A stretch of DNA of 64,000 nucleotides from JAEXNA01 sp037189585 (lineage in GTDB: Bacteria > Vulcanimicrobiota > Xenobia > Xenobiales > JADMJV01): NCBI GenBank assembly GCA_037189585.1, contig JBBCJA010000046.1, positions 1 to 64,000 of the forward strand, in the 5' to 3' direction. Each line of letters begins with the position of its first letter. Position 1 is the stretch's first letter. Made by a program: the position numbers and the translations under genes. Positions 34,496-41,358 of the stretch are shown piece after piece. The notes beneath the pieces were generated by a model. It did not search any database. It was given only the letters and a program-made list of their open reading frames with translations, and had not been told where the DNA came from.

Positions 34496-35428
34496 CTACA
34501 GTTTGGCGAAGGAGAGCTCTCGCTTGCGCTGTTCGGCCGGTAGGACCGCGCTGTACTTAGACAATGTTCCCCCTTTGGGCAGAATTTTGCGCAGGGTGGG
34601 AAAGGCGTCTTGATAGATGTCGGTGCCGGGACCTCCGTCAATCTCGAAAGCAGTCGGAGATTTAGGCGTGAGGGTGAATGACTGTACCTGAAAGCCGGCA
34701 TGCTGGGGCGGTTTCGCATTCACCACGAACAGCTCGATCTTGGAAGTTCCGGGGTTGCCCGCGGTGACCCGCAGGGGGTAACTCAGCTCCTTGGCCTGGT
34801 AGCTGATCTTGAGCGGCGCGATGGTCCCGTCGACTAAAGATTTCCCGACTTGGCCCTCTTTGCCGGGGCGAATGCGCGCGGCCACGAAGTACCAGTTCTT
34901 GTCCACGTAGCTGGAGAGCGCTTGGCGGACGGTGTTGTTGGTGGAGAAGCCGTTTTTCTTGAGCCAGTCGTAGAGCCCCCCACTGGTGCTGGCCTGTAGT
35001 ACCGCCACATCGTAGGGTCCGGCGGCTTTACGCTCCAGCACTTTGACCGGAGGAGCGGCCGCGCCGGGGGCCGTCGCGCCGGCTCCTCTGATAGTGGGAG
35101 CCTTTCTTGCCGGTCGACGCGGGGTCGTCGCCTTCCACAGCTCGTGGAAAGGAGCCCCTCCTTGCACATCCACCTTGGCTTGCGTCTCGGTCGGAATCAC
35201 CCAGGCGAATTCCCCCGGTGGCCCCTCGTACTTCACCGACAAGATCATGTGCTGCGTCTTTCCCTCGGAATACAAGAAGGCGCGCTGTTCCGGAAGCTTG
35301 ATGTCGTTAGGGGTCGGACCCGGCCGATCTCGTGGGATGGCGATACAGCCGTGGGTGGGTTGAATAGTCCCCAGCAGTAGCCCTAGCGCGAGTCCCACGC
35401 CGGCGAGCACCTGGAATCGTTTCTTCAT
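34496..35428 (-). CDS. DUF2330 family exported protein
   Basis: 310 residues. Signal peptide (MKKRFQVLAGVGLALGLLLG) followed by the DUF2330 pattern: 'GCIAIPRDRPGPTPND', 'EQRAFLYSEGKTQHMILSVKYEGPPGEFAWVIP' in two pieces and 'AFPTLRKILPKGGTLSKYSA' at the end. One segment near residues 100-130 is low-complexity Ala/Pro/Arg. GGAGGGG lies six bases before the ATG. The family's role is unknown. Convergent with the GGDEF fusion gene, one base apart. Confidence 0.9.
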   Translation of the reverse strand: MKKRFQVLAGVGLALGLLLGTIQPTHGCIAIPRDRPGPTPNDIKLPEQRAFLYSEGKTQHMILSVKYEGPPGEFAWVIPTETQAKVDVQGGAPFHELWKATTPRRPARKAPTIRGAGATAPGAAAPPVKVLERKAAGPYDVAVLQASTSGGLYDWLKKNGFSTNNTVRQALSSYVDKNWYFVAARIRPGKEGQVGKSLVDGTIAPLKISYQAKELSYPLRVTAGNPGTSKIELFVVNAKPPQHAGFQVQSFTLTPKSPTAFEIDGGPGTDIYQDAFPTLRKILPKGGTLSKYSAVLPAEQRKRELSFAKL

Positions 35429-35482
35429 AATAATCCCCTCCGTCCGATGATGAACCTGGCTTCGCGGCCCAAGACTTTTGTC

Positions 35483-37576
35483 CTAGAGGTCGCCGTCTAG
35501 CCCTTGGAGGCAGACCCGAAGCTGAGCCCAGAGGTGTCCACGGCACTGCAAGCGATCAGCTAACTGATGCGCCTCCAGTCGGTGCAGTTGGTAGACGGCT
35601 CGCCTTCGGCTAAATTGGGTGTAAGGATGGAGCGGCCCAAATTCGGACTCGGCAAGTTCCAGGGCCTTGATTCGCTCCTGGCGAGCTTCCTCGAGTGACT
35701 GCCAGCCGAGCAGGTCAAATCGGTGATTCAGCCTCGCCTCCACCGAAGGCCTGGGCCCGTGGCGGAATTTGGCGTTGACCTCCAACAAGGAGGCCCGCGC
35801 TCGAAATTCGGCCCGGACGGCCCAGGGAAGGACCTTCTCGGCGTCACGGGCCAACCAATCATAGAGCAACCACTGGACGAAGGGGTCTTGCTCCACCGGC
35901 GGGATGGCTTGGCGCAAGAAGCCGATACTGGCCCGTCGCCCTTCGGGTGAAACGAGCCGAATGAGAAAGGCTCTTTCTTCCGCCAGATCGCGATGATGAG
36001 GAAGAAGTTTGTGCGCTTGGGACAACAGTTGGTCAGCTCCGGCGTAGTTGGCGTGAGCGAGCTCGATCTCGGCGCAGAACCGGTAAGCCCAAGACTGCAA
36101 GAGTTTGTCGCCCGAGTCGCGACTTCGGGCGTGAATCTCGGCGGCTTCGACCAGCTGACCTTGATAGCGGAATAGAAGCCCTAAGCGATGAATTCCCCAA
36201 CGGCAGGCGCCGTTGAAAGCCTCCTCAGTGGGACCTCCACGCTCCAGTAGCGCTTGAAGAATGTCTCGGGCCTGTAGCCCGCGGGGAAGGTGGGGAGACT
36301 TGAGATCCACAAGGGCCTGGCGCAGAGGCTCGATGAGCTCCGCCATCGCTTCAAGGTTGTTCGCCTCGAGGTGTTTAAGCATACGCTGGCGTACGCGCCG
36401 CAAGACCTCCGCCCGTAGCTGCTCTGCTTCCTTGACTTGCCCCTGAGCTTCCAGCTCACGAGCCTGAGCTAGAGTTTCGAGGTGGGCGGCGGGTCCTCGA
36501 ACATCGACCAGACCGGCTAGTGTCATCCAGTGGAGCAGGACCTGCCGGTGGTCCACCAACAGGTCGCTTCGCCCCAAAGCCTGGCCGACAGTCCCTTGAA
36601 GCGCGGGCCAGAGCTCTCGAGTTTTTTCGGGCTCCCGGCATAGTTCCACCAGAAGTTCCCACCCGATCCTGTCGAGTTGCTGAGTCAAGTCTAGAAACTC
36701 CTGATTTTCCACCAGAGCGCTACGGGAGATGTCCTTGCGCAAACCTTCCACCCAGACCAGCCCGGAAAGATTGCTAGGGCCCCAACGTGCCGGATAGGAA
36801 AACTCCACACCGTGAAGGATCAGGCGTAGCGGCGGCTTATCGATCTTGAAGGGAGTAAGGCAGAGATAACCGGTGGCCTTCTCCATGCTCCTTTTGAGGA
36901 GAGGAGATTGGGAGGATTTGAGTTTGACTTTACACGGGCCAAGCTCGGCCCACGCATAGGCTTCGGTGGGGATGCCATGTTCAGGGCACGCTACCTGCTT
37001 TTTGTCGAAGGTCAACTCCAACGGCGCGAAACGACAGGCGGGAAGTTCCTTCTGCTCGGGATGGGTGTCGAGCAGGCGGGTGTTCAGTCCAAAGCCTTTG
37101 TCCACCACCACCCTCAACAACGGGGTGATAGGGCTGCTCAGCTGGAGAGGCTTAAGGCATTGTTTCTTCTCGCGGAGTTCCAGCTGCCAGGCCTGGCCCT
37201 CTTGAAAAGCCTCGATGAGAACCCGCTTGACCGGATAGGCCAGCGCTCCCTGGACGCCCACCGCCAACTCATTGAGGTATTCGGGAGCACCGAAGGTGTA
37301 GAAGAGAAATGAGTTGAGGGATTCGAGTTGCTCTTTGCTCGGAGTCTGGCCGTCGGAGAGTAGCTCCAACCCCGAGATGCTCGAGGTGATCTGGAGGAAG
37401 CTCGCGCCACTGGCCACGCCCGCGGCGACAAGTTGGACGATGTAAAGCTCGGGCCGGGTCAGGGTGAACCGTTGGAGTTTCTCCTCGGCGGTCTGCAGTG
37501 AGACCGTGAAAGTTCCGTCAGAGTGGCGAGTTCCCGCTTCCCTTACTTCGGCGAGAAATTCATCGAGTTCGGACAT
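35483..37576 (-). CDS. Large cytoplasmic protein with possible degenerate GHKL domain and helical repeats
   Basis: About 697 residues. The first 45-100 residues, 'RPELYIVQLVAAGVASGASFLQI...LLSDGQTPSKEQLES', have the spacing of a Bergerat-fold ATPase (helix with E-L-x-x-x-A-x-D, then G-A-s-x-I and D-x-G), but the N and D that bind Mg-ATP are replaced by small residues. After residue 340 the chain is helical and TPR-like. ATG 37576 is used because its product aligns with the start of the relative at 54544-55827; TTG 37585 is upstream. The shared segment is M-x-x-x-D-E-F/W-L...G-x-F-T. No signal or membrane segment. Function unknown. Confidence 0.65.
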   Translation of the reverse strand: MSELDEFLAEVREAGTRHSDGTFTVSLQTAEEKLQRFTLTRPELYIVQLVAAGVASGASFLQITSSISGLELLSDGQTPSKEQLESLNSFLFYTFGAPEYLNELAVGVQGALAYPVKRVLIEAFQEGQAWQLELREKKQCLKPLQLSSPITPLLRVVVDKGFGLNTRLLDTHPEQKELPACRFAPLELTFDKKQVACPEHGIPTEAYAWAELGPCKVKLKSSQSPLLKRSMEKATGYLCLTPFKIDKPPLRLILHGVEFSYPARWGPSNLSGLVWVEGLRKDISRSALVENQEFLDLTQQLDRIGWELLVELCREPEKTRELWPALQGTVGQALGRSDLLVDHRQVLLHWMTLAGLVDVRGPAAHLETLAQARELEAQGQVKEAEQLRAEVLRRVRQRMLKHLEANNLEAMAELIEPLRQALVDLKSPHLPRGLQARDILQALLERGGPTEEAFNGACRWGIHRLGLLFRYQGQLVEAAEIHARSRDSGDKLLQSWAYRFCAEIELAHANYAGADQLLSQAHKLLPHHRDLAEERAFLIRLVSPEGRRASIGFLRQAIPPVEQDPFVQWLLYDWLARDAEKVLPWAVRAEFRARASLLEVNAKFRHGPRPSVEARLNHRFDLLGWQSLEEARQERIKALELAESEFGPLHPYTQFSRRRAVYQLHRLEAHQLADRLQCRGHLWAQLRVCLQGLDGDL

Positions 37577-37654
37577 CTCCTTCAAGGTTATCCCTTTTTC
37601 GACGACTTTCCTCGAGAGGCTCAGCGCGAGCTAACGCTATAGAGTCGCCGGGTT

Positions 37655-37699
37655 GGAAAAATCCCGGGTCTTCTCGATGGATAAGGTCGAGAAGACCCG
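37655..37699 (-). terminator. Rho-independent terminator of the NHL-repeat gene
   Basis: A perfect 13-bp stem, CGGGTCTTCTCGA (37665-37677) with TCGAGAAGACCCG (37687-37699), nine-base loop; on the minus strand it is followed by GGGATTTTTCC. It lies six bases after the NHL gene stop (37705) on that strand. Confidence 0.88.
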
Positions 37700-37704
37700 A
37701 GACA

Positions 37705-38634
37705 CTAGGTCGGCTGGAACGCCGGCACCACGGTGACGACCAGCTGTCCACCGGGACTCAGCGACAGGTAAGTCGGCTGGCCGGGCGTTCCGTCGGGGAG
37801 GGTTGGGGTAAAGCGGGTGACCGCGACGCCGGAAGGGTCGAACTGAGTCACGAACCCTCCCACGCCATCGGCGACCCAGCTGTAACCGGCGGCATCCACG
37901 ACCACCGCGCGGGGGACTACGAATCGGCCAAGCTCGTTTCCACGAGAGCCGTAAACTCTAAGGAATCGTCCGTCGGAGGAGTAGACTTGGACTTCGGCGT
38001 TACCGCTGTCGACCACGTGCAGCTCCCCGTTAGGTCCTAAAGCCACTCCGCTAGGAAAGTTGAAGTCGGCTGGCTCCTCGGTTCCAAACTGCCCTAGCGT
38101 CCCCAGGAGATTTCCCGTGAGATCGAAGATCACGACCTGGTGATTGGGTCCATCCGCGACATAGATTCGATTCCGTTGAGGGTCCAAAGCCATGTCGCGG
38201 GCGATGAAGAGATTGTCATCTCCGAAGGAACGTACCAGGTTGCCCTCGCTATCGAGGACGTCGATCTCACCGTTACCCCGGTCGGCCACGTAGATGAGCC
38301 CGTTGGAGTCGGTCGCTAGCGCGACCGGAAAGTTGAAGAGTCCGCTTCCGTCTCCTAGACCTCCAACCTCCCACACCACGTTCCCCTCAGGGTTGAGCCG
38401 AGCCACCGTGAAGTTACGAAGGTCCAGGCGATATGTCGTACCATCGGAGCCAAATTCCAGGATTTGCTGGGTGAGAGCCAACGGTTGAGGGGTCGTGTTT
38501 TCTCCACCTGTGATCGGAGTGGTGAAGACATAGTTTTGAGAGTCGCCACAGCCCGGCAGGGATGCTACCCCAGCTAGAACCGCGGCTCCTGAGGTGAATT
38601 TAAGAAAAGCCCTTCGGCTCACTGGAATGCTCAT
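37705..38634 (-). CDS. Exported NHL-repeat protein with Tat-type signal
   Basis: About 309 residues. The N-terminus SIPVSRRAFLKFTSGAAVL is a twin-arginine signal (S-R-R-x-F-L-K) and runs into a lipobox-like 'LPGCG', suggesting a Tat-exported lipoprotein. Then come about five NHL/beta-propeller blades with the pattern 'PVALATDSNGLIYVADRGNGEIDVLDSEG'. Such propellers bind proteins or ligands. The ATG overlaps the stop of the tail-collar gene by four bases (ATGA), so the two are translationally coupled. Confidence 0.9.
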   Translation of the reverse strand: MSIPVSRRAFLKFTSGAAVLAGVASLPGCGDSQNYVFTTPITGGENTTPQPLALTQQILEFGSDGTTYRLDLRNFTVARLNPEGNVVWEVGGLGDGSGLFNFPVALATDSNGLIYVADRGNGEIDVLDSEGNLVRSFGDDNLFIARDMALDPQRNRIYVADGPNHQVVIFDLTGNLLGTLGQFGTEEPADFNFPSGVALGPNGELHVVDSGNAEVQVYSSDGRFLRVYGSRGNELGRFVVPRAVVVDAAGYSWVADGVGGFVTQFDPSGVAVTRFTPTLPDGTPGQPTYLSLSPGGQLVVTVVPAFQPT

Positions 38635-38882
38635 GGACGTTGGGGGTAGTAGCCTTGCAGGCAGATGATGTACTGCCCGTTGGTTGTTCCTTCCACCCCG
38701 GCAGGCGCCGGTAGGGTGGGCAGGGCGAAGTTGGTCCTTCCGTCTCCACCATAGGTGGTCCCCAGGATTGAGTAGACGGCAGGCCACTGCGTGATCGGAA
38801 GAATGGCTCCGTTACAAAACGCCCACCCGTAGGGGGCGAAACTTCCCGCGAAAATTCGGATCTCTCCTATGATACCTTCCAC
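38631..38882 (-). CDS. Short tail-collar (microcystin-dependent-like) protein
   Basis: 83 residues. 'GEIRIFAGSFAPYGWAFCNG' and 'SILGTTYGGDGRTNFALPTL' are the phage tail-collar domain signature, and the chain ends in the family's usual 'YIICLQGYYPQRP'. It is a short but complete variant, not a fragment. GTG start with GAAGG upstream. No other phage-tail genes are nearby, and it is coupled to the NHL gene; a domesticated or surface role is more likely than a tail function. Confidence 0.88.
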   Translation of the reverse strand: MEGIIGEIRIFAGSFAPYGWAFCNGAILPITQWPAVYSILGTTYGGDGRTNFALPTLPAPAGVEGTTNGQYIICLQGYYPQRP

Positions 38883-38968
38883 ATCATCACCTTCACTTCC
38901 ATAGAAATTGTAGAGAGCCCGAGTTCCTGGTCACGGTCTAATTTCCTAGAAGCTTCGGAGGAAGTGAC

Positions 38969-39711
38969 TCAGGGAAGGAGCCTAACCTTGACGCCGCTCA
39001 GACCTTGGCCTGTACGTCCTCCCATGACCATTCGGTTGACTCCGAGATAGAGGTCGTAGTTGATTCCTGCTTCGGCGTCGTCCTGTCCAGCTAGAGCAAA
39101 GAGCGCCGGATGAAGATAGCTGTCTCGTTCCCTTTCATCATTGATGTAGGTGACCTCTCCGTCGGCTATCTCAAGGCGAACGGTGCGCTCCTCGCCGACG
39201 ACGTTATCTCACTTTTTCATGAAGCGCTGCTTGGGCGCATACTCTGGATAGCGGTCGAGCAGGTCTGAGCCGTAGACCTCGAGGTTTCCGTTGAGGATCT
39301 GAATCTCAGCGTCATTGATAGCGGTCATACTGTCTCCACCCCAACCGTTGTTGGTGTTGGAGTCGCCCAGATTGAAAGACCATTCCACCGAGGGACCGGA
39401 GAACTCAAGCTCTAGAGCCATCCGCTGGTGTCCGGCGGTGTTTCCGGCTTGCTGGATGACCTCAACTCCTTTTGGCGGGAGGTCCAGTTCGACAGAGCCG
39501 GGTCGGGTAGCAACAACTCGTGGTTTCCTGATGGGGCGCGTCGGCTCGGCCGTGGTAGGTCGCTCGAGTTGATTGGGTCGATCTGATTGATTAGAGGGTG
39601 ATTGAGCCACTTCTGGTGTGGTCGAGTTGAAGTAGCTTTGGGCGGACACGGATAGTAAGAGCGCGATCAGTCCCAGGAAAAAAAGAGGTGAGTGAGTGGT
39701 TTTCTAAGCAT
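38969..39711 (-). pseudogene. Exported-protein pseudogene with a homopolymer frameshift and an in-frame TGA
   Basis: Reading the minus strand, ATG 39711 encodes MLRKPLTHLFF and then hits a run of seven T (39678-39684). With eight T the frame continues as FLGLIALLLSVSAQS, a complete Sec signal peptide with a cleavage site, and on into a body of about 150 residues ending PKQRFMKK. A TGA (39209-39211) interrupts here; the same frame then continues without interruption for 79 more codons (DNVVGEERTVRLEIADGEVT... to KVRLLP) and ends at TGA 38969-38971. TGA for TGG is the simplest second lesion. Two independent lesions argue for decay, although homopolymer errors in assembly could explain the first. 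The protein is unfamiliar; it has a Pro/Arg linker and a beta-rich body. Confidence 0.75.
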
Positions 39712-39775
39712 TCCCAGATGGTCGCCAAAAGACCGACTATCTTCCCAGGAAGAGAACGCCAAATTTCGATAAAAT

Positions 39776-40261
39776 TTAGACTTCGCGCTCGTACAGGTAG
39801 ACTTGGCGACTTCCGTAGATACCGTCGGTTTCCACCGAGACGGTCCGTATCAATTGAGTTCGAGGAGATGTGCGCAAAGCGAAGGACTCGGCGATGGTCG
39901 TATCGCCGTCGCCGTAGCGCGTGGGCCCTTCCGACTCATCGGTCTTGAGGAAGAGTTTCCCCAGGTGAGGCTGGAGTCTGCCGGAGTAGGGGACGGCCTG
40001 ACTTTCCAGCACTCCCTCGGAGTCAAACCACTCGAAGACAGCTTCAGGGCTCGCCACTTCCGTCACTTCCCCAGCGGCGCCTAGGGCCAAGGTTAGACCG
40101 CTTGCCGGGCCTGTTGAGTCCAGGAGGTCGGGACCATCTCCTTCTAGCCAGCGCTCCGTCTTAAGAAAGCCGTCGGATCCATCCGGCATCAGGTCCGCGG
40201 TCGCCTCCGCCCGCGCCACCAATCTCCATCGTCCCACCCATTCTTCAGATAACGTCGTCAT
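39776..40261 (-). CDS. Lipocalin-like small soluble protein, unknown function
   Basis: 161 residues without signal peptide. The start 'SEEWVGRWRLVARAEATAD' and the alternating short strands ('GDTTIAESFALRTSPRTQLIRTVSVE') resemble a small beta-barrel of the lipocalin/FABP shape, but no motif proves it. It is acidic. Its start is 54 bases from the tRNA-Thr gene on the other strand. Confidence 0.7.
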   Translation of the reverse strand: MTTLSEEWVGRWRLVARAEATADLMPDGSDGFLKTERWLEGDGPDLLDSTGPASGLTLALGAAGEVTEVASPEAVFEWFDSEGVLESQAVPYSGRLQPHLGKLFLKTDESEGPTRYGDGDTTIAESFALRTSPRTQLIRTVSVETDGIYGSRQVYLYEREV

Positions 40262-40278
40262 AGACCTCTATTGTACCG

Positions 40279-40307
40279 TTGACCCACGCGAACCTTTTGT
40301 GTAAACT
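40279..40307 (+). promoter_or_regulatory. Promoter of the tRNA-Thr gene
   Basis: TTGACC (40279-40284), a 17-base spacer and TAAACT (40302-40307), followed eight bases later by a G/C-rich start and the tRNA at 40316. Spacing and hexamers fit a vegetative sigma70 promoter. Confidence 0.8.
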
Positions 40308-40315
40308 CTGCGGGC

Positions 40316-40390
40316 GCCGGAATAGCTCAGGGGTAGAGCAACTCACTCGTAATGAGTAGGTCGTCAGTTCAAATCTGATTTCCGGCTCCA
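40316..40390 (+). tRNA. tRNA-Thr (anticodon CGU)
   Basis: Acceptor stem GCCGGAA/TTCCGGC, anticodon stem ACTCA/TGAGT with loop CTCGTAA (anticodon CGT at 40348-40350), T arm GTCAG-TTCAAAT-CTGAT. The CCA end is encoded (40388-40390). It decodes ACG threonine. Confidence 0.97.
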
Positions 40391-40425
40391 AAAGAAACCC
40401 CGCTTCGGCGGGGTTCTTTGTTTTC
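40391..40425 (+). terminator. Rho-independent terminator after tRNA-Thr
   Basis: Stem AACCCCGC (40396-40403) with GCGGGGTT (40408-40415), TTCG loop, followed by CTTTGTTTT. Placed directly after the tRNA and before the GTG of the ACP-like gene. Confidence 0.9.
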
Positions 40426-40437
40426 TGGAGGCTTGAA

Positions 40438-40701
40438 GTGGGTCTACAGGGAGTCGAACTCCTGATGAAGGTGGAAGAACACTTTGGAGTGTCGATAACC
40501 GACGAGGATGCGGCAACATTGATGGTTGTCGGAGACCTTCACTTCTGGCTCTGTCAAGAGCTTTTGTTGACGAAGCCTGGGGCTCCGAGTCCCTCGGATG
40601 TTTGGCTTCAGTTGCGTCAATTGATCGCCGATCAGCTCGGTCTTCCCTTGGAGACTATTCAAACGGATTCTCACATTGTCCACGACCTTCGGGTCGAGTA
40701 G
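40438..40701 (+). CDS. Permuted acyl-carrier-protein-like protein without the phosphopantetheine serine
   Basis: 87 residues, GTG start with GGAG seven bases upstream. The first half, 'GVELLMKVEEHFGVSITDEDAATLMVVGDL', is helices II-IV of an acyl carrier protein. The second half, 'LRQLIADQLGLPLETIQTDSHIVHDLRVE', is helix I and the loop that in normal ACPs runs into the D-S-L motif. The order is therefore reversed, and where D-S should be the chain has Q-G ('GLQGVEL'), so 4'-phosphopantetheine cannot be attached there. Related permuted proteins are known that keep the DS. Likely a carrier homologue that acts by protein binding only, or has lost its function. Confidence 0.75.
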   Translation: MGLQGVELLMKVEEHFGVSITDEDAATLMVVGDLHFWLCQELLLTKPGAPSPSDVWLQLRQLIADQLGLPLETIQTDSHIVHDLRVE

Positions 40702-40765
40702 AACTAGAAGAGGAGAGTGGTGGAGAAAGTCTAGGGATCCGCCGAACTTTTTCGAATTCTTCGAG

Positions 40766-41212
40766 ATGCGTAGCTCTCTCACACTCATCTTTACTATCCT
40801 GTTCTTGAACCTACCACTTCTCGCCGCTCAGGTATCGAGCCCCGCGGATGAAGTGTTAGGCGTCTATGAGGGACGTTTCAAATGGGATTATGAAGTGGAA
40901 TGGACGCCAATTCGTTTCTCCTTCACTCAAAAGACGCTCACGCGAGAAGGAGATTACGAGCTTCGAGGAAGCGGAGAATACCTGGCAGGACCCGCGACGA
41001 TAACCATTCAGCTACGAGCTCATTACCAACCGGCCACCGGTGCCATCGAGATCTGGGAGAGTGAGCCAGACAGCTACGCCGAAGTCTTTCAGACCAACGG
41101 CTCTCACGTGGGAACCCTCCAAGATGGAGAACTCAAGGCTACTTGGATAACGGCCGGAACCAGCGAGAAAGGACACCTTAGCCTCAAGCGAGTGAAGGCG
41201 TCTCTCAAGTGA
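40766..41212 (+). CDS. Small secreted beta-rich protein, unknown function
   Basis: About 148 residues, start ATG 40766 with a weak upstream GAG. The signal peptide is 'RSSLTLIFTILFLNLPLLAAQ'. The mature part ('GVYEGRFKWDYEVEWTPIRF', 'YELRGSGEYLAGPATITIQLRA') has the regular strand pattern of a small barrel, similar in general look to the lipocalin-like protein at 39776-40261. Function unknown. Confidence 0.75.
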   Translation: MRSSLTLIFTILFLNLPLLAAQVSSPADEVLGVYEGRFKWDYEVEWTPIRFSFTQKTLTREGDYELRGSGEYLAGPATITIQLRAHYQPATGAIEIWESEPDSYAEVFQTNGSHVGTLQDGELKATWITAGTSEKGHLSLKRVKASLK

Positions 41213-41358
41213 TGTACGCGTTAGTTTCTCAGGAAGCCAATACCGAATTGCGCAACTTCGCCGTATGTCGGATTGAATCGCGTCCTGAGGTTCGTCGTAG
41301 CCCCAGTCGGCATCACCTAACGTGGAACGGTAATTGAATGGTCAATGATGCGGGAGGA
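41213..41358. other. Intergenic stretch between convergent genes, nothing recognised
   Basis: About 146 bases between a plus-strand gene ending at 41212 and the OPT gene ending at 41359 on the minus strand. No repeat, hairpin or convincing reading frame was seen. Confidence 0.6.

Noticed and set aside
39209..39211. In-frame TGA as a selenocysteine codon
   Set aside because: No clear SECIS-like hairpin directly after the TGA, the flanking residues (KK-TGA-DN) are not those of a redox site, and the same gene has a second lesion; a nonsense change from TGG is simpler.
40448..40466. T-arm-like GGAGTCGAACTCC close to the tRNA, as a second tRNA fragment
   Set aside because: It lies inside the coding start of the ACP-like gene with a good SD; no acceptor or anticodon stem can be drawn around it.
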